The position numbers and the translations under genes were made by a program. Below the pieces are notes generated by a model. That model ran no database searches. It was not told the origin of the DNA and was given only the letters and a program-made list of their open reading frames with translations. Below, piece by piece: positions 13,098-25,837 of a stretch of 64,000 nt of DNA (the stretch's first letter is position 1; each line of letters opens with the position of its first letter). Source of the DNA: Dipteris shenzhenensis (Eukaryota > Polypodiophyta > Polypodiopsida > Gleicheniales); assembly GCA_047967505.1 (NCBI GenBank), contig CM106538.1; one strand, written 5' to 3'.

Positions 13098-13382
13098 TCA
13101 CGAAGCAGCAGTTGTAGCAAGCCAATCTTGAATTGCCTCAGCTTTGCTAGGGGGAAACTCGACTTTCGAAGTACCTTCACGCCCATCATCAGGATTGCCT
13201 GCAATGGAAACACGAGAAAAAGCTGGGAAAGATAGACGCATCACTCGCTTGCCATGATCACGAGAGGAGCGGCATTGTATGACTACCTTGGACAGAGCAT
13301 CTTCAATCTGGAATTGTGAAAGCTGGGCAAGGACTTCATTGAGAACCGATGGGTAGTCCATTTCACATTCTTCGGGCATCAT
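13098..13382 (-). CDS. Hypothetical 94-codon open frame
   Basis: Starts with two Met codons at 13382 and encodes a soluble, mixed-composition peptide (MDYPSVLNEVLAQ, then FPAFSRVSIAGNPDDGREG, ending AEAIQDWLATTAAS). Local GC is higher than in the surroundings. No family is recognised. It could be an exon of a host gene or part of a retroelement gag; no splice partner or promoter was found. Confidence 0.25.
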   Translation of the reverse strand: MMPEECEMDYPSVLNEVLAQLSQFQIEDALSKVVIQCRSSRDHGKRVMRLSFPAFSRVSIAGNPDDGREGTSKVEFPPSKAEAIQDWLATTAAS

Positions 13383-13661
13383 CCTTCAGGAATAGGAAGT
13401 GCATCAAAAATTCTGGACTAGTTCCTACTCAGAGTTAGCAGTCCCTATGCTCACATGTGGTTTCACATCATCATGTGCATATCTTGAGACGTAACTATAT
13501 CCACATCAGTGAGCAGACTCTAGAGTATTCATAGATATTGCTAGATTGTTCAGTGGGAAATTTGCACATAATTTCAATTTGCACTCACAAGCCACCATTG
13601 TAAAGCCTTATTGGCTATTTTCCCACATTTTTGCATATTATTTTGAGCCTTGTAAAGCCTC

Positions 13662-13898
13662 TTGGCTATCTCGAGCATCATTTTCCATACAAGCCTTGTA
13701 ACAGATTCAAATTCCATGAGTGCTATTCAGCTAGCATGGAATTCAATCTTTTATGGAAAGACAAAAAACATTGAGATCAGGTGCCATTTTATCAGGGAGG
13801 TAGTTGAGGACAAGTGCAAAGAGCTTGTCAAGGTTCATACAGATGATAACCCTGTAGATATGTTGACGAAGAGTCTACCTAGTCAGCGGTTTGAGTAA
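13662..13898 (+). pseudogene. Ty1/copia RNase H C-terminal fragment
   Basis: The frame contains NSMSAIQLAWNSIFYGKTKNIEIRCHFIRE (cited as SAIQLAWN, KTKNIEIRCHFIRE) and HTDDNPVDMLTKSLP. These are the terminal signatures of copia-type RNase H (SAI.LA.NP.F..RTKHIE...HF.RE and the T.DQ.AD..TK.L tail). Only the last roughly 75 codons remain. Downstream, AACTGGGAGGT at 13969-13979 resembles the polypurine tract that precedes a copia 3' LTR, so the LTR probably starts at TGTGCAGTT, about 13979. The rest of the polyprotein and the other LTR are not seen. Confidence 0.85.
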
Positions 13899-14091
13899 TG
13901 TTGTGTATTGATGGGCATTGGATAGTATATCCATTGGTTGTTCTCCCTTAAAGGAACATTTGCCTTCAACTGGGAGGTTGTGCAGTTCAAAGGGCACTGT
14001 ACCTTAACCCCGATTATGTACAATAGTCAAACACATATTTATATGGATGACATATAATATTAGGGTGTTCTGCACCCACCAAAACTTGTGT

Positions 14092-14094
<3 letters not shown>

Positions 14095-14161
<67 letters not shown>
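14095..14161. repeat. CT microsatellite
   Basis: An uninterrupted CT run of more than 30 repeats lies downstream of the copia fragment. Confidence 0.97.
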
Positions 14162-14166
<5 letters not shown>

Positions 14167-14340
14167 TCATTCAAAAGTTATTACTTTTGGCTAAGGGTTG
14201 TCAAGAGTAATGCAAGAGAAAATAGTATACTTGGATTGAAATCTGAGTCGGTCTGTTAAAGAACTATCGCCTGCATGTAGTGAATGCTATTACAACAAAG
14301 GCTCTAATTTTAGAATCTCTAAATTGGCACCAAGTTCCAT

Positions 14341-14486
<146 letters not shown>

Positions 14487-14541
14487 TATATAAATATAAA
14501 TATACCCTAGGGGTTAGTTTCTGTACTCACCCGGTCTCTGC

Positions 14542-14655
<114 letters not shown>

Positions 14656-14833
14656 TCCATCTCCACTACGAGGGGTCATTGTGGATTGTGTGGTATAGTG
14701 GGGGGAGGAACAGTGGCACGGGCAGATTGGTGGCACAGAGTCTAGAATTGCTAGCTAGAAGGTGTGCGCAATGCCCTAACTGCACAAGGTGCTCAACAAT
14801 GCTTGTATATGTATATATATGTATATACATACC

Positions 14834-14872
<39 letters not shown>

Positions 14873-15049
14873 ATACATACATGTGTGTGTGTGTGTGCAT
14901 ATATATATTCTCTCCCAAAAAGGAGGACATATGCTGAAAGAGGATTCGAGTACACCAATATGAAAGCCATGCATTGCATTTGCTAGAGGATGATGAGGTA
15001 TGTTGTTTTGTTTGAGATCTTCTTGAGTGCATTGTTGTTGATTTGTTAA

Positions 15050-15610
15050 GTGCATACTATGTACAATACATACTATTTATTTAATACTAATAGTACCTTA
15101 AATGTTACTATACATACAGCTAGATTTGGTGCGTACATACTATGTATTCACTACTAATAGTACTCTCACTCTCAATAGTACTATATATATAGCAAAATTT
15201 GATAAGTATATTCTTTACATAGTACAACCCATGTATTCGGTATTAACAATAATAAATACATAGTACTCTCAATAGTACTCTATATATATATAGTTAAATT
15301 TGATAAGTACATGTTATCCATAGTAAATTCTATGTATCAATACTAATAACACTAATAACACTCTATATATACAGTTAGATTTGTAAGAATACACTATGCA
15401 TAGTTCATTCTATGTATTCGATACTAACAATACTCTAAATAGCACTATATATATTTAGATTTGTTAGAATTAATAGTTAGATAAGCACATAGTATGTATA
15501 TAGTACTAATAATGCTCTAAATAGTACCATATATATAGTTAGATTGGGTAAGTACATACTATGCATAGTATAACTATGTATTAGATTCATTAGAATCAAT
15601 ATTAATTGTA
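15050..15610. repeat. Degenerate AT-rich tandem repeats, about 75-100 bp period
   Basis: The words TATATAGTTAGATTTG, TAAGTACATACTATG and ATGTATTCGATACTAA recur about six times (for example near 15118, 15190, 15290, 15370, 15455 and 15535) with indels between copies. No coding potential. Confidence 0.75.
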
Positions 15611-17930
15611 CCTTCATTAGAATTTAGAATGTACTAGCTTTTAAATCCTAGTGAATATGACACTAACTCTTGTATTAGTACTAGAGTTAGTATAGTTAGT
15701 GCAATTGGTTATTGTACTATATGCACTTAAGGGATGCATTAGGGGTAGGTTTATGTTGTGTTATCTTTACTTTTAAAAGTCAAGATTATGTAGTTATCTT
15801 GATAGTAGGTATAATCAAGATAGTATTGATATTACATTGAGAGATTGTACTATTTACTTGTAGGGCTACATACATTGTATACTTATTTCTATACTTTTTT
15901 AAAAGTACCATGCAATGTATATAGTACATAAAGTGCTAATGGAATTACTTGTAGTACTCGTAGTGGACAATATTGTCATAGCCCACACAGGCTTCTCTTC
16001 TTGTAAGAAACTTAGAATGATTAGAAAGAAGTAACTTGTTTTTTGTGCATATGAATTTCCTTGGCAAATTCAAAGAGGAAAACACCAAATATGACATTGA
16101 GGTTTGGGCATTTCAAGATTTAAATCCATACTATATGAGGAAGGTGCAGGAGGAAAACACTTAATGTTGTATCTATCATGTTTGCATAGAATTACTGTTG
16201 ATGATGAGAGAAACTAGATGAGGTCCGGGTGAGGTTCTCACAATATAGTATGGCTTGTGATTGCTTTGTGTTGTCTACCATGCATAAGGTGAGACAAGAT
16301 GTCAAGCAATGAGGTCCACTTATAACTCTATTAGATATCTATCTATGGACATTTGTGGTATGCCCAAAAATTGATGGATGCCAATGGCATAAAAAATTAT
16401 GCATGTTGGGGAAATGCAATGAGCGGGGGGTTTCTAGGCTTCTCTTTTGTTCGTGTGAGTTCAAAAACATTGATGGAGTTGGAGTTAAAATGGAGGACAT
16501 ATGAATATGCCACAATAGAGAAATCAAAGAAAGGAGTTTAAAAAGAAGAGAATTGACATACCTTATAGAGAAAGAGATCCATCAATGTGGAGCAGCAGTT
16601 AGTTCCAACATCACCTTAAGTTGTTTGCTATAGACAATTTTATGTCACAATGGCAACACTCTCAGTACAAATAATTTCTCTCAAGCTTTCTAGATGATGT
16701 GTGATCTTTATTGTAAATTTTGTAGAAAACTATGAAGTACATTGATGCATTGGCACAATTTGCAGTGCACACTTCTTATGCACATCTACTATTAGCACAA
16801 AGGAGGGGAACAAAAAAATGAGTACAAATATTTATATATCTAATAATAAATAACATGCCGCCCTCTTTTCAACATTGTATATTATCGCGAGATTATTGCA
16901 CCTTTAGTATCTAATTGGATTGGGAAATAAGGTTAAGAGGCATTGGTATGGTCTAATGGTGCTACTTTGCAATTCAAAGCAAGATAGCCTTTTTACCTTA
17001 TAGCAAGGTATGTAACTAGATTAGCTTCATTTCATTGAGTCAAGAGGTCAATGTGTCTTTTGCATTGACTACACATCATTATTTTATTACTATCTAAATT
17101 TATTTTGTAACAGCAGGGTGCAATTGTGCTTTTCACCAAGGCTTTTCTCTATGAATTGTGTGTGCAGCATGAAGAACCACTACTTTGTCTTGGGATGTGA
17201 AAACGGTGAACACAATGGAGACAGAGTAGTGATGAGGTATGCACTTTTCAAGAAGCAAAAGAGAGATGGGACAAGATGTCATTGAATGGCTAGTCAGTAC
17301 CCCAACATAGTACTTTGAATGCAAAAAGTGGGTCTGTGTTGGAAAAGGCCAATGGTGTGAACTAGAAGGATCATTGGGGATTGCAATCCCATAAAGGGTA
17401 CATGTAACTTCTAATCAATTGATGGCTTTAGCAAGAAAGACCCAACATAGGTGTTCAAATCTCGTTCAGGATTTTGTCCATTTTGCATTCTAATTTGTGC
17501 CATATTGACTTCAAGAATCTTACATTAGTGACATTATTAGACCTATAAAGCTTCCTGTTAGAGATCTTTGATGCATTCCATGAACCACCATGCTTGCTTA
17601 TGTTGTAACTATGAGAGATAGCTTCACAATTCATGCAGCTAAGGATAACACGAAAACCATTGATTACTATGCAGTGTTGTGTGAGAAGACCAAAACAAGC
17701 TATGAGAGGGATTAGAGATGGATGGGATACATTATTAGTGGGGAGGAAGTCATTATTGACATCTATTACTAGAAAATCCTTGAGGAGAAGTCAACTATGC
17801 CCTCTTGCAAGATGGGCCAAAGGCCATTATACCAATAGACATGTAGTAGCAGTCAAATTTCCAATGCCACAAGCAATGCACAAGATAAGGGCCACCAAGT
17901 TATAATACAATGCATTTGTTTAATGAAAGA
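15611..17930. other. Unassigned DNA, possible decayed coding fragments
   Basis: Short stop-ridden stretches read like old coding sequence (for example around 16080-16540 and 17140-17900 on the plus strand). None carries a motif I can name. The frame at 17633-17905 is a candidate remnant only. Confidence 0.5.
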
Positions 17931-17934
17931 CAAT

Positions 17935-19245
17935 ACTTTAATATGGAAATGATTTGGCATTTTGGTTTCTCGACCCTTCTAAAAAATTTATTGTTGTTGG
18001 ATAGCTATCAAACATGGAATTTAGAATAGGAGTCCATATGTATGGCAAATAATGAAGATTCTAAATTGAACTTGCACAAGAAGCTGAGAGAAACTATGGA
18101 TAATGTAATATTAAGTGCTAAGAAGAATAGTTGACAATAAAATTTGTACTAGAAGATAAATTTTGAACATAAAAATGTGTTATATTGTGGCTTCTAGACC
18201 CTTCTTGAAAATCGCTTGTTGCACGACTATCAAACATGGGATTTAGTATAGGCGGTTATCATGAACTGCAAATAATGGAGGTTCTAGATTGAACTTGCAC
18301 AAGGAGCTTAGAGACCTGTTAGGGGGGTCACTTAAAAACACATAAACATAGCACTTGGGTTTAATACTAGATTATTAACACATTTTTTACATACAAAAGG
18401 GTACGATTTAAAAGAGGTATTCATAGATTGAAAAGAAAACAAGTGCCATTTTATCCATGAAAAATTCATCGATAAGGGACTTTAAATTAGTCCTTTAATG
18501 CATGTAATATGGAGGATTAACACATAGTGAACCCACCATGAGAGAAACTATGGATAATGCAAGATTAAGAGATAAGAAGAATTATTTGACTATAAATTTG
18601 AGTTAGACATGAATTTTGAAACATGGAAATGATGTGGCACATTGGTTTCTAGACCCTTCCCCAAAATTTCTTGTTGGATGGCTACTCGATGGCTATCAAA
18701 CACAAGATTTAGTGTAGGAGTTCATCATGTACCACAAATAACAAAAATTCAAGGTGGAACTTGCACAAGGAGCTGAGAGAAACTAGATTAAGAGATGAGA
18801 AGAATCATTTAGTATATACAATTTGAGCTAGATATAACTTTTGAAACATGAAAATGATGTGGCATTGTGGTTTCTATACCCTTACCAAAAATTGTTTGTT
18901 AGATGGCTATCAACCTGGGATCTAGTGTTGGAGTACATCAGATACCACAAATAATGAAGATTATAGGTTGAGCTTGCATAAAAAGCTAAGAGAAACCATG
19001 GGTAATGCAAGACTAAGAGCTACCAACAATTAGTTGACTATAAAATTTGAACTAGAGATAACTTTGAAGCATGAAAATGATGTGCATTGAAGTTTCTATA
19101 ACCTTGCCAAAAATTGCTCATTGAAACATGGGATTTAGTGTAGGAGTTCACTATATACCACGAATAAAAAAGATTTTAGGTTGAACTTGCACAAGGAGCT
19201 GAAAGACACTATGGATAATGCAAGATTATGAGCTGAGAAGAAAGT
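17935..19245. repeat. Tandem array, about 226-bp monomer, five copies
   Basis: The phrase CATG(G/A)AAATGAT(G/T)TGGCA.TTTGGTTTCT..ACCCTT recurs near 17941, 18168, 18622, 18847 and 19070. It is followed in each unit by GCTATCAAACATGGGATTTAGT and by CTTGCACAAGGAGCTGAGAGA. Four intervals are about 223-227 bp; the 18168-18622 interval is doubled because of an insertion (see next entry). Confidence 0.85.
18315..18540. mobile_element. 226-bp insertion in a tandem repeat unit with 5-bp TSD
   Basis: The second repeat unit is broken after AAGGAGCTTAGAGA (ending 18314) and resumes with AGAGAAACTATGG at 18541. The 5 bp AGAGA occur on both sides (18310-18314 and 18541-18545), as expected for a target-site duplication. 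The insert begins CCTGTTAGGGGGG and ends CCCACCATG. It has no coding potential and no clear terminal inverted repeat. A 5-bp TSD would suit a solo LTR or other short element, but the ends are not TG...CA, so its class is open. Confidence 0.6.
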
Positions 19246-20376
19246 AATTATTGATGGATTATTAGGTCATCAAACTACCTTAAATGGTGTGTACATGTGA
19301 TTTTATTAAAAAACCCTTGCATTATGAGCATTCTTGGAATCATAACATTAATTTGACATTCAATTTTGCAATTTAGCCACAAATTGTATGCTAAACATAT
19401 TAGAATTGCAAACTCCAAAGACATTGTATTATACGTATTAGAACATTTTAAACTATAATCTCCAAAGACATTGTATTATATATTTCTATTACATACACTT
19501 GCGTTCACCCACAAAGGGAAATATTTCCTTGATTTAAGAACCCAAATTTTAGACTTTTCTACAAACTCTCAGAGGTCCTTATGACATTTCATCTCCACTG
19601 AGGACTGCATCACACATCTATTAAGGATTATTGCTATTTTACAACATAGAGAGATGATTTTTACAAGGCCCCCCATTTCCAACAGATTTTTTTTTTTTTA
19701 ACAAGATGTTTTCATTTTGCTAAATACATGTAACTACAAAGTGACTACTAGATTACTTTACTAAGATATTCCTGAATAATAGGGGGCAATTTTGCTATTA
19801 TGTTGTCAAACTTTCTCCACTAATCCACCAAAGGTTCTACAAAAATTTGGGATATATTTGTCATTCCACTCTTTCCAATAAAGTATAGTCTTTTGAATAA
19901 GTTCCATGGGTTTCTCACCTTATACCTTCACAAAAACCACAAGTTTAAAATAGTCCACAAAATTTGGTGTCAATCTAGTACTATGCTAGGAAATTCTATC
20001 AATCACATGAGGTATGGTCTTGTGATGAGTACCAACACATCATCTTCTCGAGTTCCATTGTAGGGTTGTGGTGATATTTATGTTAGCACAAGGTTACACA
20101 TACCTTTTTGCCCAATATCATTTACTAGTAGCACCTATTGGTGATCATAGGTAAGCCCAATTCAATCAAAGGTAGAAAATGATTTTAAGAACAAGATAAT
20201 CTTACGTGGGATGTCAACATATTTATTCTCATCTAGGGTAAATATGGAGACAATAGGTGTTGTGGATTCCTTTGCATAAAAGGGTATGATTTCTCCCTCT
20301 TACCAAGGATCTCTATCACTAAGTTTTGAAGAAGTAGGAGGCTAAGAGGTGCACAAAGAGTAGGAAGAAGGCGACG
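19246..20376. other. Unassigned AT-rich DNA
   Basis: No open frame of note and no recognised motif. Contains a short duplication around AAAGACATTGTATTATA (19420 and 19466) and a T-run at about 19688. Confidence 0.6.
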
Positions 20377-22690
20377 ACAAGGAGGGGGGTCTTCTCCCTT
20401 CTAGCCTGGTAGAGATTTTCTCCTCGCCCTTCCTATCCAAATGAGTCCCCGATGTTCTCCCCACCAAGAAAAGATGATGAAGATGAGGGAGCAGCCCACT
20501 CGCATGGGGGAGAAAGAAACATGGGAGAGCCCAATAATAGCCATACAAAAAAAAGAGTTGAAGAAAAAGTTAGCAAAAAAAGAAGGCCAGGAAGTAGAGA
20601 AGAGCTTCAGAGGAAGGATGAAGAAAAAACTGCCAAGGTAGTTGAAGTCACAATGAAAGCATAAAACATCCAAGCCCCCCAAACTCTCCCCATAGGCTTT
20701 GGAACGGGAGGAATCTATCTAGAAAGCACACACACACTTCCAAAATAGAATGCTCACTCTAGTTGAATAGCGCCGACTTTTGATTCAAGTATGCATGTCA
20801 CTGCTACACTCGACAACAAACTCCTTTTCGAGCCTATAAAGTGGTTGAGCATACATGCATTGGTTGGGGTTTTACCAAGTGTTAGGTCCCCTCTAACAAT
20901 GATTGAAATGTAGATACAAACCAACTGGATAAGGAAGGGGTTAGTGATGACAAACATCTGATTCCTTAGGAGGGGATACTTTGTCTTCCTATTTGAATGG
21001 GCTTGTACAAGGGATACAACATGGTATTTGGACCATATGTAATCAACCTCTCTATCTCTCTTGGTGGTCTCATGATTTCTCTCCAAACAAACCAAGATCC
21101 ACAAGGAGGGGGGTCTTCTCCCTTCTAGCCTGGTAGAGATTTTCTCCTCGCCCTTCCTATCCAAATGAGTCCCCGATGTTCTCCCCACCAAGAAAAGATG
21201 ATGAAGATGAGGGAGCAGCCCACTCGTATGGGGAAGAAAGAAACATGGGAGAGCCCAATAATAGCCATACAAAAAAAAGAGTTGAAGAAAAAGTTAGCAA
21301 AAAAAGAAGGCCAGGAAGTAGAGAAGAGCTTCAGAGGAAGGATGAAGAAAAAACTGCCAAGGTAGTTGAAGTCACGATGAAAGCACAAAACATCCAAGCC
21401 CCCCAATAGGCTTTGGAATGGGAGGAATCTATCTAGAAAGCACACACACACTTCCAAAATAGAATGCTCACTCTAGTTGAATAGCGCCGACTTTTGATTC
21501 AAGTATGCATGTCACTGCTACACTCGACAACAAACTCCTTTTCGAGCCTATAAAGTGGTTGAGCATACATGCATTGGTTGGGGTTTTACCAAGTGTTAGG
21601 TCCCCTCTAACAATGATTGAAATGTAGATACAAACCAACTGGATGAGGAAGGGGTTAGTGATGACAAACATCTAATTCCTTAGGAGGGGATACTTTGTCT
21701 TCCTATTTGAATGGGCTTGTACAAGGGATACAACATGGTATTTGGACCATATGTAATCAACCTCTCTATCTCTCTTGGTGGACTCATGATTTCTCTCCAA
21801 ACAAACCTCTCTATCTCTCTTGGTGGTCTCATGATTTCTCTCCAAACAAACCAAGATCCACCAAAATACCCATTTTGGTTGTACTTCCTAATTTACCCTT
21901 GTTCCTTTGTAATCAACTTCTAGCTCTCTGTAGAGGTTTGGGTAAGGTGCTAGGTGTAGAAGCTAAAAACTTTATAAACTCGAGGGGGAACCCCTAGATT
22001 TTGATTCAGATGCACATTGCTGAGGAATTGCCTAGCTCATTAGTGATTCTCAATAGGATTGGGATCTTATTCGGAGAACAGCAACTACTATATAAAAGCC
22101 TCCCTAATTTTTGTTTTCTATGTGGATTGGCAAGCCATTTAGTGAAGAATTGTCCTCAAAAGAAAAATTAACCCAAACCTTATACCCCTATCACCCCTAA
22201 GCCTCCTATGGCACCAACTAAGAAATGGGTACCTAAGGACACTATTATAAGTGTAGAGAAGATTCCTTCAGTTGTGGGATCTCCCTACAGTTCTGAGGCT
22301 ACACCAAAACAAGCTCTAATTAATCCCCTTTAGTCTCCTCTCACTAAGAACTCTTTTGAAGCTTTAGTTGATGATGAGATTAAAGAGTGGATTAGAGAAA
22401 TCCCGAACAAGATTCAGGATGATGATTTTGATCCTAGATGGAAAATATATTTTGAATAGGATATTTCTAGAAGTGATGACATGGGTACAGATAACATGGA
22501 AGGCACTAACTCAGAAGAGGATCTCCCCAAGTCTACCCAAGAGGTCAAGGAAACCCCTCTCATAACATTGCTTTTACAATTAAGAAAAACAAAAGAAGAT
22601 AGTCCAAGATAGCAAGTCCTCAAAGTGATAGCCCAAATCCTAGGGCTAAAAAGGGATCCAAGGAGAATGCTAAGTAAAGTATTCTCTATC
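20377..22690 (+). pseudogene. LINE ORF1 (gag-like) relic with internal 724-bp tandem duplication
   Basis: Two copies of a unit starting ACAAGGAGGGGGGTCTTC lie at 20377 and 21101 (offset 724 bp). The second has an 11-bp deletion near 21406 and ends with a further roughly 44-bp duplication (CTCTATCTCTCTTGGTGG, 21763 and 21807). After the duplication, frames read LVVLPNLPLFLCNQLLALC and then PNFCFLCGLASHLVKNCPQKK, a CCHC zinc knuckle (C-x2-C-x4-H-x4-C). This is the layout of plant LINE ORF1 proteins: a DUF4283-like N-terminal domain followed by a knuckle. Stops and frame changes throughout show it is inactive. An endonuclease relic follows on the same strand. Confidence 0.75.
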
Positions 22691-23500
22691 CTCACCTAAA
22701 ATGTTAGGGGTCTAATTAACCCTGATTTTTAGGCTGAGAGCCAATTCCCTCTCTCCTCTTTTCTTAGCCCTCCAAGAGGTCAAAGTAATTGGCCTCACAC
22801 TTCACGAGAGAAAAAAAAAAAAAGATGAAAGAAGAACTTGTTTTGTCACTAACCATGAGGATAACAAAGTTGGGGTAGCTTTAGGAGTTCTCTCCTAGTT
22901 CATGGGTTGTATCTTTAGTGAGAAGGTTGACACTCAGGGTAGATGGGCTTCATTAACTATCCTTATTAAAGGAAAACACTTTACTTTCTCATCCACTATT
23001 GTCATCAATAGCCATCGAGATAGAAATTGCAATTGGGACTCTTTAGATGTAATTGGGGAAAGAGGTTTGCTCCTTGGAGATTTTAATATGGTGGAATCTG
23101 GTAAGGACAGGTGGATGGAAAAAGGCTAAGTTGTAAAGGAATCAGAAAGAGAAGCCTAGGAGAACATAAAAGAGAAACTCCGATTGGTAGACGCGGGTAA
23201 AGAGGGCACTTTCACTTGGTAGCCACACAGGGCTCACTAGAAGAAGGAAGAATAGACATAATTTATTTGTCTCAAGATCTACTGAGGGAGGTTTTCTCTC
23301 TTATTGAACGGACTCACTCTAGCCTTTCCCTCTCAAACCAAAAGAATGTTTCCCTTCAATGTGACTTTGAAATGGGTAGACCTTCCTCCTCTTGTTGGCT
23401 TAAGGCTAATCCTGAACTCTTTAGACTTTGCTAATGCATCCAACTCCTCCCAATCATCCGCAGACATAGCTGTAAGCTTAGTTGCAATCCCTTCCAAGGG
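22690..23500 (+). pseudogene. LINE APE-type endonuclease relic
   Basis: Frames read TQNVRGL near 22700, LALQEVK near 22770, then GERGLLLGDFNMVE (about 23065-23100) and KEGTFTW (about 23200). The QEVK glutamate and the GDFN aspartate/asparagine are the metal-binding and catalytic signatures of the exonuclease-endonuclease-phosphatase fold of L1-like elements. Several stops interrupt it. The reverse transcriptase that should follow is absent. It continues the ORF1 relic immediately upstream. Confidence 0.8.
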
Positions 23501-24595
23501 TTAAATGTGCTTCTTTTGAATAATCATATCCCTTATCTATTCTTTCCACTAAGAAAAGTTTGTCCCATCAAACTTTTTAATGCTGAAAAACTCCTTTTCA
23601 AACATGGAAGGGGATGCCATGATGCAAATAAAGCAAAATCCCAAATGTTCTTGTTTCATTCTTGTAGCTAAAAATGTGTTATTTATGCCAAAATTGAAGT
23701 CATTTCATGTTTTTTTCTATGGAGCAACACGTTCAAACTTCAGCACTGGTTCAAAGCCATATGATAATTCAATCATTCCTCAATCATTCACAGTAAGTTG
23801 TCAAATTTGAAGCTCTTCCATTATATATAAATGGGCATAAAATTTTCTTCTTCCATCGATTTCCAATAAGCTTGCATTCCTCACGGCACCTCAATCATTG
23901 AATGAAGTTGATTGGGAGAAGATTTATGAGGCATGGTTGAATATGAAAAATCACAGGCCTCACCGGGTTGATGCGTAAAGGCCTTATGATGTAATGAAAT
24001 GTTGAAATGCATAGGGGCCTCAACTCATATAAAGGCCTTTTGATGTGATGAACTTGCAAAACTTTTATTTTACATTAAAAGCTTATTTAATTTAAAATAA
24101 TTAGAGAACTTAAACCTTATGCATGCTTTTGTAATATGAATTTGAGTGAGTTGAATGCCTTAAAGGGGAGGAAAACTTCAAAATAATACCATGGAATTCC
24201 AATTCTATTCCAAGGCTACATTTGAAGGCCAAGTTTAAAATTTTAATTTCTCTATATGAGGCCTTCCAAAAGAATGCTAGGCTAGGCCTTCAAATTTCAA
24301 CCTTGCTCCTCCGCTTGGCACATACATTGACACCATCGCTCCTCGCACATGCAACCGCTCTGAAGCCCCAACAGACACAATCCACTCATGCACCCTCAAG
24401 CCTACTTCCATCGCTTTTTCACAACCACCAACATCTTAGTCTTCAAATTTTACTAGTTTATTCTAGAAAACATCATAATGAATCATGGTTTCAAACAACT
24501 CTTCGATAGCATATACCCCATAATATATTAAATCATTTTCATCCGACTCTCCTAACATGTATAGGTATCCATTCTTATACGAGAGCTGTGAGGTG
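23501..24595. other. Unassigned DNA
   Basis: No supported gene. The frame 24222-24509 (95 codons) has no recognisable domain. Confidence 0.6.
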
Positions 24596-25489
24596 GTGCT
24601 GCCAGGGTGTGATTTTTTGGTGAGCTTTTTATCATGAGCTTTTTTTCAATTTTTATGAATATTGCGAGCTTTTCATTCACCTGAGAGAGAGAGAGGGGGG
24701 GGGGGGGTCATGGAGTGGGGTGGGTTGAAAGTTTGGGTTGTGGTTGCAGTAGTTAAGAGGAGAGAGGGGGGGGAGGGGAGATAAAGGAAAGGGGGACGGG
24801 CGCATGGGTAAGGTGGCATGGAGAAGGGAGGGGAGGGGAGTTGGAACATATATTTATTATCATAGTGGAGAACGTAGAGGGGGAACTTATAAGGTATGCA
24901 AAGAGGAGTGCAAGGAGGAGAGAGAGGATGAGGAATGTGAAAGTTATGTTCATCTACTAAATGTAAAGGGGAAGGGAGAGCATGTAGAAAATTTGTTTAT
25001 TTTCAAAGTGTATAATTTGACAGATTTGACCTCACTAGCGCAGACTCAAAACAGGCCCCAAACAGGCCAAAATGACAAAAACACCATTTTTTCAATTTTT
25101 ATCAGAATATGGTCATGTTGGTACTCAAAATGACCGGACTTCGACGAGGAATCCAAATATGAGGTCAAAAGTTTCAAATTATACACTTTTAAAATGTACA
25201 TATCTCCCATAGTTCCTCCCTTCTACTTTGAATATGGACATATCTTCCATAATTTTTTGCCTCCTAGTGCCACTCATATCCTCCCCCCCCTTGTGCATAG
25301 TATACACTCTTCCACCCCTCCCACATGCTATGAAAAAATATCCTATATTCTCTCCCCCTCTTTCTAACCTCCCCATCTTTCTTATAACAAAAACATGTAT
25401 GGATTTCTAAAAAAAGCTCGCAAAAACAAAGGAAATGGTAAAAAAGCTCACATTAAAAAGCTCGCCAAAAGATTTCCCCCGTGCTGCCA
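24596..25489. mobile_element. 878-bp non-autonomous hAT-like foldback element with 8-bp TSD
   Basis: GTGCTGCC stands at 24596-24603 and again at 25482-25489 as a perfect 8-bp direct repeat. Between them (24604-25481) the ends are inverted repeats. The left end reads AGGGTGTGATTTTTTGGTGAGC; the right end, complemented, reads GGGGGAAATCTTTTGGCGAGC. The similarity continues about 80 bp inward through GAGCTTTTT motifs. A second inverted pair (AAGTGTATAATTTGA near 25005 and its complement near 25175, each next to TTTGACCTCA) lies deeper, so much of the element can fold on itself. Eight-bp duplications fit the hAT superfamily. No transposase is encoded. Confidence 0.8.
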
Positions 25490-25837
25490 TCACGTAAATC
25501 TATAATTTACTGCTAGAGAATTATAGATTCCATTCCCATAGAAAATTAGTAATGATCTTCATGAATAAGACTTCAATTCTTTGCAGGTTTTCTTTCCTAT
25601 ACTAAAATCCATTCTCATAGACGATCTTCGATACAATTTTGAATATCCTCAAATTATTCTTTGGTTTTCTTCCCTTCTGTATAAGCAACGCCCCTTTTGC
25701 ACTGCGGTGCCATCAGATTAATCTATGAATCTTGCCCTGGCGTCCTTCATGGTTTGTGTATAGCGATAATGATGGTGCTGGTGCAGAATTGTCCTCAGGA
25801 TCGTAAGATTGAGCCAGTTTGGAAACGCTTGAAACAA

